Source: Microbacterium sp. Root553 (GTDB taxonomy: Bacteria > Actinomycetota > Actinomycetes > Actinomycetales > Microbacteriaceae). From it: a stretch of 64,000 nucleotides of DNA. The stretch lies in the NCBI RefSeq assembly GCF_001426995.1, contig NZ_LMFY01000001.1, positions 1,016,713-1,080,712 on the forward strand, given 5' to 3'. Both the position numbers and the translations under genes were made by a program. The number at the start of each line of letters is the position of its first letter. The first letter of the stretch is position 1. Below the pieces are notes generated by a model. That model ran no database searches. It had not been told where the DNA came from and saw only the letters and a program-made list of their open reading frames with translations. Of this stretch, positions 17,744-27,702 are shown in pieces.

Positions 17744-18885
17744 TGGATCACGAGAAGCAGCGCGCCCGCTACGTCGCCGGCACCGAGGGCGCGCCGCCGG
17801 TGCCGCCGCCCGGCGGGTACCGCAACGCACGCCGCGCATCCGGCCCCTTCGTGCAGCAGCCCGGCGTTCCGGGGGCCACGGCCACCGCCACTGCGACCGG
17901 CTCTGCGACCGGCTCGGCATCCGGCACCGCGGACACGCCGAAGAGACCGGCGAACACCCTGGGCTGGATCGCGCTGGTCGCCGGCATCCTGTTCGCCGCG
18001 ATCCTGCTGATCACGCTGGCCGTGGGAGCGACCGACGTGCTCTACGGCGTCACGATGCTGACGCTGCAGCTCGTCGTGGTGGCCGTGATCGTCGGCGCGC
18101 TCTTCACCGCCCGCGGACGCACCCTGGCCGCCGCGGCGCTCGCGGTCACGCTGATCTTCAACGTCGCCACCGTCGGCGGCATCGGTGCGCTGCAGACCTC
18201 GGCATCCGGAAGCTACGACGGCATGAAGACCGAGGAGCAGAAGCACGAGGAGGCCTACCCGGGCATCAAGGGCACCGACCCGCAGGCAGCCCTCCGTCAG
18301 CAGTCGCTCGAGGAGGTGCGGGCGGAGGCCGACAGCGTCTTCGCCGACATCCGCGCCCGCATCACCGCCGAGTACGGGTACGAGTGGGTGCAGGTCGGCG
18401 ACGAGGACCTGCGTCCCGAGCGCAACGGGTACGGCGGAGAATCGATGCTGATCGAGTACACGTCGGTGGGCTGGGCGACCACGCAGCCGATCCAGGATTA
18501 CAACACCAAGCTCGACGTCATGGCCACCATCGACGCGGTCGTCGCCGAGCACGGGATGCCGCCGCTCTACTCGTTCAACGGCGAGTATTCGGGCATCGAT
18601 CCGACGATGATCGCGAAGCTCTACGGCAGCGAAGACCCGCGCGAGCAGCACACGTGGGAGTACTACACCGACAACTACCCCGATCCGACGCGGCTCTACG
18701 CCAACATCTACGACCTGTCGAATGACCCGACGGGCGACTTCCGCACCACGCGCGAGGCGCAGAGCGCCCGCACGGGCGAACCGCTCGAGGGGCTGCAGAT
18801 GGTCGTGCTCGCGAGCGCCGTGCTCAGCGAGAACGATCGGGCGGAGTACGAGGAGAAGCTGAAGGACTACCCCGGGTTCCAGTGA
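17737..18885 (+). CDS. Hypothetical membrane protein closing the MoxR/VWA operon
   Basis: 382 aa. A disordered Pro/Ala/Thr-rich N-terminus (residues 1-60), three hydrophobic segments (about 68-145), and a soluble C-terminal domain of about 230 residues (EAYPGIKGTDPQAALRQQS to the end) that I do not recognise. The start could be ATG 17737 or ATG 17743. Both overlap or abut the TGA of the preceding gene (17741-17743), and only a weak ribosome site is visible. Last gene of the operon. Confidence 0.75.
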   Translation: MVMDHEKQRARYVAGTEGAPPVPPPGGYRNARRASGPFVQQPGVPGATATATATGSATGSASGTADTPKRPANTLGWIALVAGILFAAILLITLAVGATDVLYGVTMLTLQLVVVAVIVGALFTARGRTLAAAALAVTLIFNVATVGGIGALQTSASGSYDGMKTEEQKHEEAYPGIKGTDPQAALRQQSLEEVRAEADSVFADIRARITAEYGYEWVQVGDEDLRPERNGYGGESMLIEYTSVGWATTQPIQDYNTKLDVMATIDAVVAEHGMPPLYSFNGEYSGIDPTMIAKLYGSEDPREQHTWEYYTDNYPDPTRLYANIYDLSNDPTGDFRTTREAQSARTGEPLEGLQMVVLASAVLSENDRAEYEEKLKDYPGFQ

Positions 18886-18915
18886 TCGGGGGCGGCGGCA
18901 CGGTCGTCGCGGTCG

Positions 18916-19623
18916 TCAGGAGGCGAGGGCGAGACCTGCGGCGAGCGCGAAGCCCAGCACGGTCGCGAGCCCCGTCGATTCCTTCGCCTTCGACTGCGCC
19001 TCCGGGATCATGGAGTCGACCAGCATCACGAGCAGGGCTCCCGCCGCGAAACCGCTCGCTCCGGCACGGAAGCCGTCACCGGTCACACTCGTGAGAGCGA
19101 AGCCCGCGACGGTCGCCACCGCGCAGACGACCGCGACGCCGGCCCACAGCAGCAGCACCCGCGACTTCGCCATCCCGCCCTGCAGCAGGTCCGCCGCCGA
19201 GCCGATCGATTCCGGCAGGTTCGACACGAGGATCGCGACCACGAGCGCCACGCTCACCGGCTCTCCGGACGCCAGCCCGATGCCGAGCACCAGCTGCTCA
19301 GGGATGCCGTCGAGCAGCGCACCCACCGCGAGCTGGCCGCCGCCGGCCTGCCCCTTCTTCTTCGCGGCTCTGGCGTCGAGGATGCGGGCGGCGATGTAGT
19401 AGCTGATCGCTCCCAGCGCGACGCCGAGCACGAGCGGGATGGGGCCGGCGAGCGCGAGCCCCTCCTCCCACAGCTCGAATGCGATCGACGCCATGAGCGC
19501 GCCCGCACCGAACCCGAGCACGATGCCGAGCCAGCGCGGCGGCCAGGCGCGCAGCAGTGCGAGCACCGCGCCGACGAAGAGGGGCGCCGCCGCCACCACG
19601 CCCCAGAGGATCGCTCCGCCCAT
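18916..19623 (-). CDS. ZIP-family metal transporter
   Basis: 235 aa, about seven or eight hydrophobic segments. The TM4 and TM5 metal-site positions read LDGIPEQL and SNLPESIG. These match the H-S/N-x-P-E-G motifs of ZIP permeases in spacing, but the usual His is replaced by Asp and Ser respectively, so selectivity may differ from classical zinc ZIPs. A basic loop (RAAKKKGQAGGG) lies between TM3 and TM4. It converges on the MoxR operon with only 30 bases between the stops. Confidence 0.82.
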   Translation of the reverse strand: MGGAILWGVVAAAPLFVGAVLALLRAWPPRWLGIVLGFGAGALMASIAFELWEEGLALAGPIPLVLGVALGAISYYIAARILDARAAKKKGQAGGGQLAVGALLDGIPEQLVLGIGLASGEPVSVALVVAILVSNLPESIGSAADLLQGGMAKSRVLLLWAGVAVVCAVATVAGFALTSVTGDGFRAGASGFAAGALLVMLVDSMIPEAQSKAKESTGLATVLGFALAAGLALAS

Positions 19624-19690
19624 GTCCTGCCTCCTTCAGGGCCACTCTGCCACTGAGGCGCCGAAACCGGTGAGTCGCCGCCTCCGCCGT

Positions 19691-20482
19691 TCAGTCGCGT
19701 ACGCGGCGATGGATACCGAGGTCGGTGCGTCCCGGCAGCAGATCCGCCCGCAGCGCTCGGGTGCCGTGGTACTCGCCGTCGCGCAGCCGGCGGTACGGAC
19801 TGCTCGGCGTCTCGTCGTCGATCCCCGCGAGTCGTGTGCGCAGGCGGGCGGATTCCCGCTCGACGTCAGCGGCGCCGAAGCCGTCGACGTCGTGCACGAC
19901 GTGCAGGTCGAGCGGCTCGATGCCGGTGTACCAGAGCGTGCCGTGGGTGAGCGGGAACATCAGCGCGTCGATGTCGCCGCTGATGCCGCGGGTGCCGATC
20001 GAACGCTCGTCCTCCCCCGCGGTCACGATCACGAGCGCGCGCCTGCCGGCGAGCAGTCCCTCCCCGTACCGCAGCGGCAGCCCGGTCTCGGGATCGGTGG
20101 GTCCGTAGGCGAATCCGTTCGTGAGCACGCGATCGAACCACCCTTTGAGAATCGCCGGCGGGCCGTACCACCACAGGGGGAACTGGAGCACGACCAGATC
20201 GGCCGCCGCGAGCTTGCGCTGCTCCTCGCGCACATCGGACGGCACCGTGCCGTCGGCGTGCGCGGCACCCATGAGGTCGACGACGTTTCCCTCCCGTCCG
20301 CCGGGCGCACCGAGGTCGGCAGCGCCGAGCACCGGATCGAACCCCTGCCGGTACAGGTCGGAGACGTGCACGTCATGATCGCGCGACAGCATCTCCACCC
20401 CCTCTCGGAACAGACGGGCGTTGACGGAGCTCTCCTGGGGGTGGGCGAGGATCCAATGGACGGTCTTACGGGGCGCGGACAA
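19691..20482 (-). CDS. NAD(P)H quinone reductase-like flavodoxin-fold protein
   Basis: 263 aa, flavodoxin-2 fold (PF02525; MdaB/NQO1/KefF relatives), expected to use FMN or FAD and NAD(P)H to reduce quinones or similar acceptors. Signature: LQFPLWWYGPPAILKGWFDR, and the upstream ILAHPQESSVNARLF strand-helix. No ATG fits. TTG at 20482 is preceded by GGAAGAGAG at a 6-base spacing, giving MSAPRKTVHW. The last about 40 residues are Arg-rich and may be a lineage-specific tail. Followed on the same strand by no gene (the ZIP gene ends the strand run). Confidence 0.85.
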   Translation of the reverse strand: MSAPRKTVHWILAHPQESSVNARLFREGVEMLSRDHDVHVSDLYRQGFDPVLGAADLGAPGGREGNVVDLMGAAHADGTVPSDVREEQRKLAAADLVVLQFPLWWYGPPAILKGWFDRVLTNGFAYGPTDPETGLPLRYGEGLLAGRRALVIVTAGEDERSIGTRGISGDIDALMFPLTHGTLWYTGIEPLDLHVVHDVDGFGAADVERESARLRTRLAGIDDETPSSPYRRLRDGEYHGTRALRADLLPGRTDLGIHRRVRD

Positions 20483-20532
20483 GCGAGGCTCTCTTCCGTG
20501 GGGATGATGATGGCGGGATGCGGCGGCGGGCG

Positions 20533-21921
20533 TCAGCGGATGCCGGCGGCGTCGTGCGGGGAGCGTTCGGCGCCCTGTGGGGCGCGTCGCACCAACGGCA
20601 CGAGCGCGGCGGCGGCCACCGCGACGGCGGCGACCACGAGAGCCACCGCGAATCCGCTCGCCCCGACGACCTGGGAGATCGTGCCGAGCACGGCGATGCC
20701 GAGCCCGCCGCCGAGGGCGAAGGCGACCTCCTGGATCGCGCCGACCTGCCCGGCGTCGTCTTCGGTCGTGACGTCGAACAGGGTCGTGGCCGCCAGGGTC
20801 GCTGCGACGCCGAATCCGGCGCCGACGAGCACGAGCGGCAGCGCCACGATCTCGGGATCCAGCGCCAACCAGACCAGCCCGACGCCCTGGATCACGAGCG
20901 CGAGCACCGTGAGCGAGGGTGAGGTCAGCCACCGCAGGAACAGGGGTGCGGCGACGCCGCCGAGGGCGATCGCGACCGCCTGCGGCAGGATCGCGATCCC
21001 CGCCTCCGCCGCGGAGTACCCGCGCAGATCCTGCAGGTGCAGGCTGGCGAGGAGCACGCAGGCCGACGACACCCCGCTGCTCGCCACGATGCGCACCACC
21101 GCAGGACTGAAGCCGGACACGCGGAACAGGCGAAGGTCGATCAGGGGGTCACGCAGCGAGCGCTGCCGTCGGATGAAGAACGCGAGGGTCACCACGGCGA
21201 TCAGGCCGGCGGCGGCCGCGGGCACGGGAGCGGCCAGAATCTCGTGCAGCGCGAACACCAGGGCACCCAGCGCCACGATCGACGACACGATGCTGAGGGT
21301 GTCCCACGACACCGGCCGGGAGCTGCGCGAGTCCGGCACGAGCCAGAGGGCGAGCACCGCGGCGACCAGGGCCAGCGGCACGCTCCCCAGCAGCAGCCAG
21401 CGCCATCCGGGCCCCTCGGTCACCAGACCGCCGAGAACGGGACCGAGGGCGCTGCCGGTGCCGAACGTCGCGGTCCACAGCCCGTAGGCGAGCACGCGCT
21501 GACGAGCCTGATAGTGCGCGCCGATCGTGGCGACGACGCCCGCGACGACGAAGGCCTCGGCCACACCGAGGAGGGCGCGCACGACGATCAGCACGAGGCC
21601 GTCCTGCGCGAGGCCGCCGATGAGGTTGAGGATCGCGAATCCGGCGAGGCCGAGGAGCACGATCCGCTTGCGCCCGACGGCATCTCCGATGCGTGCGGCG
21701 AGGATCAGCGTCGCCGCCAGAGAGAGGGAGTAGACGTCGACGAGCCACAGCGCGCCCGTGTCGCTGAGCGTCAGATCGCCGCGGATCGCAGGCAGCGCGG
21801 TCGACACGCTGCTGATCGCGAGCGCGCCGATCAGGATGCCGAGGAGGAGGGGGATCATGGCCAGCCACGGATGCCGCGGCGAGCGCGAACGGGTGGATGC
21901 CACGGGCACAGAGGAAGTCAC
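20533..21921 (-). CDS. MFS drug exporter (DHA2-like)
   Basis: 462 aa from GTG 21921, with about 14 hydrophobic segments as in DHA2 proton-drug antiporters. Motif A reads AARIGDAVGRKRIVLLG after TM2, and the TM5 motif-C-like GTGSALGPVLGGLVTE is present, which favours an efflux role. It is divergent from an HxlR repressor gene (22021-22404), and 99 bases between them hold the likely shared operator, a usual arrangement for repressor-controlled efflux. An upstream ATG at 21975 would place the start inside the promoter. Confidence 0.88.
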   Translation of the reverse strand: MTSSVPVASTRSRSPRHPWLAMIPLLLGILIGALAISSVSTALPAIRGDLTLSDTGALWLVDVYSLSLAATLILAARIGDAVGRKRIVLLGLAGFAILNLIGGLAQDGLVLIVVRALLGVAEAFVVAGVVATIGAHYQARQRVLAYGLWTATFGTGSALGPVLGGLVTEGPGWRWLLLGSVPLALVAAVLALWLVPDSRSSRPVSWDTLSIVSSIVALGALVFALHEILAAPVPAAAAGLIAVVTLAFFIRRQRSLRDPLIDLRLFRVSGFSPAVVRIVASSGVSSACVLLASLHLQDLRGYSAAEAGIAILPQAVAIALGGVAAPLFLRWLTSPSLTVLALVIQGVGLVWLALDPEIVALPLVLVGAGFGVAATLAATTLFDVTTEDDAGQVGAIQEVAFALGGGLGIAVLGTISQVVGASGFAVALVVAAVAVAAAALVPLVRRAPQGAERSPHDAAGIR

Positions 21922-21968
21922 GTGTCCAGTGTCGCGGACCGGTACGAGACGAGCAAGTACGGTCATTC

Positions 21969-21997
21969 TGGTCACATACTGACGTTTCGGATACTAT
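21969..21997 (+). promoter_or_regulatory. Promoter of the HxlR gene with nearby direct repeats
   Basis: TGGTCA (21969-21974), a 17-base spacer, then TACTAT (21992-21997), 23 bases before GTG 22021. The direct repeat GGTCA-5-GGTCA spans the -35 region (21961-21974) and is a candidate regulator site in the divergent intergenic region. Confidence 0.5.
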
Positions 21998-22020
21998 GGG
22001 ACCGACGAAGGGCGGGTCCG

Positions 22021-22404
22021 GTGAGGGAGAAGACGGCGCGCATCGTGCAGGAGTGGACGGACGCCTGCGATGCGGAGATCTCGATCGCGGTGCTCGGCGG
22101 CGCATGGAAGCCCAGCATCCTCAGCCTGCTGCGCGAGCACGAGGTGCTGCGGTTCGGCGAGCTGAGCCGCCTGCTTGACGAGCCGACGGCTCGCGTTCTG
22201 ACCCGCCAGCTGCGCGAGCTCGAAGACGACGGCCTCGTCATCCGCACGGTGTACCGACAGGTGCCGCCCAAGGTCGAGTACCGGTTGAGCGAGCTCGGCC
22301 GTGGATCCCTGCCGCTCGTCGACGCGCTGACGTCGTGGGGCGGGAGCTATGCCGAGCACCAGCGGAGCCTGCTGCCGGGAGCGAGCGCTCCGTTCGCTCG
22401 CTGA
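22021..22404 (+). CDS. HxlR-family winged-helix transcriptional regulator
   Basis: 127 aa, the normal size of HxlR/YodB regulators, which are usually redox- or aldehyde-responsive repressors. The conserved core is ISIAVLGGAWKPSILSLL, then RFGELSRLLDEPTARVLTRQ and the wing LVIRTVYRQVPPKVEYRLSE. GTG 22021 is chosen because AAGGGCGGG lies about 7 bases before it. One Cys (C16) sits near the N-terminus, where redox-sensing Cys occurs in some members. It probably represses its own gene and the divergent MFS exporter. Confidence 0.9.
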   Translation: MREKTARIVQEWTDACDAEISIAVLGGAWKPSILSLLREHEVLRFGELSRLLDEPTARVLTRQLRELEDDGLVIRTVYRQVPPKVEYRLSELGRGSLPLVDALTSWGGSYAEHQRSLLPGASAPFAR

Positions 22405-23937
<1,533 letters not shown>

Positions 23938-23953
23938 CCGAACAGGCGTCACG

Positions 23954-23990
23954 AGAGGGGGGCGGATGCGATCAGCATCCGCCCCCCTCT
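23954..23990 (+). terminator. Strong terminator of argG
   Basis: Perfect 16-bp stem, AGAGGGGGGCGGATGC (23954-23969) and GCATCCGCCCCCCTCT (23975-23990), with a 5-base loop GATCA. Confidence 0.9.
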
Positions 23991-24011
23991 GCTGTCTGTC
24001 CGAGTCATGGC

Positions 24012-24099
24012 GTGCACAATTCAACACGGACGGGTGCCGATCGGCACCGACACCCGCCGGTTCGTCGATGGAACGACCGTTCTCTGCTGAGTCGTGAAC
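24012..24099. repeat. Dispersed inverted-repeat element, copy 2 (diverged)
   Basis: Left arm GTGCACAATTCAACA (24012-24026), right arm TGCTGAGTCGTGAAC (24085-24099), 58-base centre. The arms match at 11 of 15 positions, so this copy is decayed relative to copies 1 and 3. It lies between the argG terminator and the tetR promoter. Confidence 0.75.
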
Positions 24100-24136
24100 G
24101 GGCGACCCCCGTCACCCGTGAGTCCGCCGCACTATC

Positions 24137-24166
24137 TTGCACACTTCTGTGCACATTAGCTACCAT
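24137..24166 (+). promoter_or_regulatory. Leaderless tetR promoter with overlapping operator
   Basis: -35 TTGCAC (24137-24142), 18-base spacer, -10 TACCAT (24161-24166), then 6 bases to ATG 24173. A perfect dyad TGCACA-CTTC-TGTGCA (24138-24153) overlaps the -35 box and spacer, as expected for autorepression by the TetR protein it expresses. Confidence 0.75.
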
Positions 24167-24172
24167 GGACGC

Positions 24173-24796
24173 ATGACCACCCGTGCTCCCCGTCGCGATT
24201 CCGTCGAGAACCGTGCCGGAATCCTCGATGCGGCCCGAGAGACCCTCGCCGCCGATCCCCGCGCCTCGATCGACGTCATCGCCCGCAGCGCCGGCCTCTC
24301 CCGCCGCACTCTGTACGGGCACTTCGACGACCGCGAGGCGCTGATCCGCGAGCTCATCTCGGTGGGCGCGCAGCGCTTCAACGCGATCGCCGAGTCCGTG
24401 ACCGACGCCGACGCGCGCATCGCGCTCGCCCGGCTCGCAGCCAGGCTCTGGCAGGAGGCGTCCCACGTGCAGGTCGCTGCGGCCCTCGCCCTCGACGAGG
24501 CGCACGTGCAGCACACCGCCGACGCCCTCGCGCCGCTTCGTCGCACCGTCTCGGCCCTCGCCCGACGCGGTCAGGACGACGGCAGCTTCCGCACCGACAT
24601 CGCCGCACCGACGCTCGCACGCCTTATCGAAGAGGTCGCCCGCACAGTCGTATCCCGCACCGATGCCGCGAGCATCGGCGCCGAGAACCTCGCCGTGCGC
24701 ACGCTCCTCAGCATCGCGGGGCTGTCCTGGCGCGATGCCGACGACCTGCTGACCGCGCATCCCGAGATCATCGGATCCGAGCGGGTCGACGCATGA
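24173..24796 (+). CDS. TetR/AcrR-family transcriptional regulator
   Basis: 207 aa. The N-terminal helix-turn-helix is typical: NRAGILDAARETLAADPRAS, then IDVIARSAGLSRRTLYGHFD. The C-terminal ligand domain is not informative. ATG 24173 follows the -10 TACCAT by 6 bases, so translation is probably leaderless. Its stop overlaps the next start (ATGA), so the regulator is co-transcribed with the degenerate ABC-like protein and the YhgE/Pip protein, whose expression it likely controls. Confidence 0.92.
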   Translation: MTTRAPRRDSVENRAGILDAARETLAADPRASIDVIARSAGLSRRTLYGHFDDREALIRELISVGAQRFNAIAESVTDADARIALARLAARLWQEASHVQVAAALALDEAHVQHTADALAPLRRTVSALARRGQDDGSFRTDIAAPTLARLIEEVARTVVSRTDAASIGAENLAVRTLLSIAGLSWRDADDLLTAHPEIIGSERVDA

Positions 24797-25644
24797 AGAT
24801 CACTCTCCACGAGGTGAGCAAGGGGCGGGGCGGCCAGGCTCTGCCCACCACCAGCCTCGAATTCCACACCGGTGCCGTGCGCTTCGCGATCGCCGAGACC
24901 GAGCAGCGACCGAGCGTCCTCGGCCTGATCGCGAGCGGGCGGATGCGCCCGGACACCGGCCGCGTCACCATCGACGGCAGCGTCGACAACCGACGGCTGC
25001 GCCGCACGATCGCGCTCGTCGACGCCCCGGACGTCAGCGACCCGCATGCCGACATCACCCTCGCGGGCGTCGTCGGCGAAGAGCTCATGTTCGCCGGCGT
25101 CGGAGCGACACCCCTGCACTCGCGCCGCTGGCTCACGCAGCTCGGCTTCGGAGAGCTGGCGGGCGTGCCGATCGGCAACGTCGATCCGGCCGCCCGCGTG
25201 CGCATCCTGTGCGAGCTCGCGGTGCTGCGCAAGGGCACCGAGGGCGTGGTGCTCGTCTCACCCGACCGCCACGGCGGCAGCCCGGACGGCTGGTGGCGCA
25301 TCGCGTCGGAGTTCGCCGACCGCGGGTACGCCATGCTCGTCATCGTCGGCGGATCTGCCGCGGTCGCCCTCGAACGCATGCATGAGCTCGAGGCCATCAA
25401 CGCCTCGGGTCCGATCCCGCCGCTCGTCCTCGACTCCCTCGCCGCCGACGAACCGACGGCGGGCGCGGACATCGTCACCGACACGGCTGCGGACGACGAC
25501 GCAGACCCGGATCCCGACCCCGACCCCGACACCGACACGGCTGCGGACGAAGACGAAGACGCCACAGCCACGGATCCCGCCATCGACACCGATACCGACA
25601 CCGATATCGACACAGACACAGACCAGAACGGAGCAGGGCGATGA
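24793..25644 (+). CDS. Degenerate ABC-ATPase-like protein with Asp-rich tail
   Basis: 283 aa. Residues 1-60 align by eye with the start of an ABC ATPase (an ISxxxKxxG strand, then ...LIASGRMRPDTGRVTIDG, equivalent to the segment after Walker A). The Walker A loop itself is replaced by AETEQRPSV and there is no LSGGQ signature, so ATP hydrolysis is unlikely. Residues 225-280 are a DNA-encoded low-complexity run of Asp-Pro and Asp-Thr pairs. It sits between TetR and YhgE with ATGA overlaps on both sides, where an active ABC ATPase would be expected. Confidence 0.8.
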   Translation: MKITLHEVSKGRGGQALPTTSLEFHTGAVRFAIAETEQRPSVLGLIASGRMRPDTGRVTIDGSVDNRRLRRTIALVDAPDVSDPHADITLAGVVGEELMFAGVGATPLHSRRWLTQLGFGELAGVPIGNVDPAARVRILCELAVLRKGTEGVVLVSPDRHGGSPDGWWRIASEFADRGYAMLVIVGGSAAVALERMHELEAINASGPIPPLVLDSLAADEPTAGADIVTDTAADDDADPDPDPDPDTDTAADEDEDATATDPAIDTDTDTDIDTDTDQNGAGR

Positions 25645-27560
25645 AGGTCCCCTCCATGATCGCCGCCGAGCTGCGGCGACTCACCGCGAGCAAGATGGGC
25701 ATCATCGCGCTGATCGCGCTCGTGTGCGTGCCGATCCTCTACGGCGGGCTCTACCTCTGGGCCAATCAGGACCCGTATGCCAAGTTCCCCGACGTCCCCG
25801 TCGCGCTCGTCGTCGACGACGAGGGCGCTGCGACCCCCACCACGGGGACGGATGCTCCGACCGGCGAGACCGTCAACTACGGCGAGGATGTCGCCGACAA
25901 CCTCATCGAGGGCAACGCCTTCGACTGGCAGCGCATGTCGGACGACGAGGCCGCGAGCGCCCTGCGCGAGGGCACGGTCGACTTCGCGGTGACGATCCCC
26001 ACGGACTTCTCCGCCGCGCTGACCTCGGCATCCGGCGACGACCCCCATCAGGCGCGGATCGAGCTCGAGACGAACGATGCCAACAACTACCTCGCCTCGT
26101 CGATGGGCACCCAGGCGGTCGAGAAGATCCGCAGCTCGGTCGCCGAGATGGTCGGGAGCGAGGCCGCGGAGCGGCTGCTCACCGGATTGAGCGAGGTGCG
26201 CGACAAGCTGGTCACAGCCGTCGACGGCGCGACTCAGCTGACGGACGGTGCCAACACCGCGGCGACCGGCAGCGCGACCCTCGCCGACGGCACGGCGCAG
26301 CTCGCAGACGGCACGGCGCAGCTCGCGACCGGCGCACAGACGCTCGCCGGCGGGGCGCAGACGCTCGCGAGCGGTGCGCAGACGCTAGCCAGCGGCGCAC
26401 AGCAGGTCAGCGACGGCAATCGTCAGCTCGCCGACGTCGCCGACCGCGCGGGCAACGCGGTCCAGCAGGCCGCGAACGCGCTGCCCCAGGTGCGCACCGA
26501 CATCGCGAACGCCCTGACCGCGCAGGGGCTCACCCCCGATGAGGTCGACCAGGTCCTCGCGAAACTCGACCCGCTCGGCACCCGCCTGCAGGAGGGCAAC
26601 GCGCAGGTGCAGGGGGCCGTCGGCAAGGTCGACCAGCTCGCCGCCGGCGCAGCATCCGTCGCCTCCGGAGCCGCCGACCTCGCCTCGGGCGCCGGTACGC
26701 TCGCCTCGGGCGCCGGCACGCTCGCCTCCGGCGCCGGCACCGTCGCGACGGGCGCGGCATCCGCGAACGACGGTGCCGCACAGCTGCGCGACGGACTCGG
26801 CACGCTCGCCTCCGGCACGGCCGAGCTGCGCGACGGACTCTCCGACGGGGTCGCGCAGATCCCCGTCTCCACCCCCGAGCTGCGCACCCAGCAGGCCGAC
26901 ACCATCGCCGACCCGGTGAAGGTCTCCAGCGACAAGGTCGCCTCCGCCGAGGACTACGGTGCAGGCCTCGCGCCGTTCTTCGCCGCGCTCTCGGCATGGA
27001 TCGGCATCTACGCACTGTTCCTCATCGTCAAGCCGATCTCCCGTCGCGCCGTCACCGCGCTGCACTCGCCGCTGCGCGTCACCCTGGCGGGGTGGCTCAC
27101 CCCGGCGATGCTCGGCGCCCTGCAGATGGTGGGGCTCATGGGCATCCTGGCCATCACGCTCGGCTTCACGTTCAACAACCCGATCGGCACGCTCGGGGTG
27201 ATGGTCTTCGCCTCCGCGACCTTCGCCGCCATCATCCTGATGCTGAACGTGTGGCTCGGCTCGGTGGGGCAGTTCCTCGGTCTGGTGCTCATGGTGCTGC
27301 AGCTCGTCACCGCGGGCGGCACCTTCCCGTGGCAGACGCTGCCCGCCCCTCTGGCCGCCCTTCATCATGTGCTCCCGCTCGGTTACGTCGTCGATGCGAT
27401 GCGGCAGCTGATGTACGGCGGCAACCTGGGCCGGGCCGGCTGGGATATCGTGGTGCTCGGCATCTGGCTCGTCGGCGCGCTGCTGCTCGCGGCGATCGGC
27501 GTGACGCGGATGACGCATCGGAGAACGCTGCGCGATCTGCAGCCGAGCCTGATCGGCTGA
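25641..27560 (+). CDS. YhgE/Pip domain membrane protein
   Basis: 639 aa, of the YhgE/Pip family with an ABC-2-like membrane domain. Order: TM1 (about 19-42), a large extracytoplasmic region with repeated L-x-x-G-A-x-x-L coiled-coil units (AQLADGTAQLATGAQTLAGG near 235-275 and ASGAGTLASGAGTLASGAG near 345-375), then five C-terminal membrane helices from about 447. Relatives include phage-infection protein Pip of lactococci and the membrane parts of type VII-type or mycobacterial export systems; the role here is unknown. The internal repeats are in-frame DNA repeats. It overlaps the preceding gene by ATGA. Confidence 0.9.
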   Translation: MKVPSMIAAELRRLTASKMGIIALIALVCVPILYGGLYLWANQDPYAKFPDVPVALVVDDEGAATPTTGTDAPTGETVNYGEDVADNLIEGNAFDWQRMSDDEAASALREGTVDFAVTIPTDFSAALTSASGDDPHQARIELETNDANNYLASSMGTQAVEKIRSSVAEMVGSEAAERLLTGLSEVRDKLVTAVDGATQLTDGANTAATGSATLADGTAQLADGTAQLATGAQTLAGGAQTLASGAQTLASGAQQVSDGNRQLADVADRAGNAVQQAANALPQVRTDIANALTAQGLTPDEVDQVLAKLDPLGTRLQEGNAQVQGAVGKVDQLAAGAASVASGAADLASGAGTLASGAGTLASGAGTVATGAASANDGAAQLRDGLGTLASGTAELRDGLSDGVAQIPVSTPELRTQQADTIADPVKVSSDKVASAEDYGAGLAPFFAALSAWIGIYALFLIVKPISRRAVTALHSPLRVTLAGWLTPAMLGALQMVGLMGILAITLGFTFNNPIGTLGVMVFASATFAAIILMLNVWLGSVGQFLGLVLMVLQLVTAGGTFPWQTLPAPLAALHHVLPLGYVVDAMRQLMYGGNLGRAGWDIVVLGIWLVGALLLAAIGVTRMTHRRTLRDLQPSLIG

Positions 27561-27595
27561 TCCCCCGCTCGGTGCGACCGAGAACCCGGCGGCGT

Positions 27596-27679
27596 CCCAC
27601 GCCGTCCGTGGGTGTGAGTAGGATTCCCAGAGTGCGTCCGATGAGACGCGCTCTGGGGCTCAGTGGGACCGGGTCCCAC
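27596..27679 (+). other. Three consecutive hairpins between the YhgE and penicillin acylase genes
   Basis: Stem 1 CCCACG / CGTGGG (27596-27612), stem 2 CCAGAGTGCGTC / GACGCGCTCTGG (27627-27656, 11 of 12 pairs), stem 3 GTGGGAC / GTCCCAC (27663-27679). The first may terminate the yhgE transcript, and the others may be part of the acylase leader. A TAGGAT hexamer lies at 27618-27623. Confidence 0.6.
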
Positions 27680-27702
27680 CATGCCGTCCGAAAGAGTTCT
27701 CG

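Noticed and set aside
26230..26760. CRISPR-like or iteron-like periodic DNA repeats
   Set aside because: They are in-frame coding repeats of the YhgE/Pip coiled-coil region, with no spacers or cas genes.
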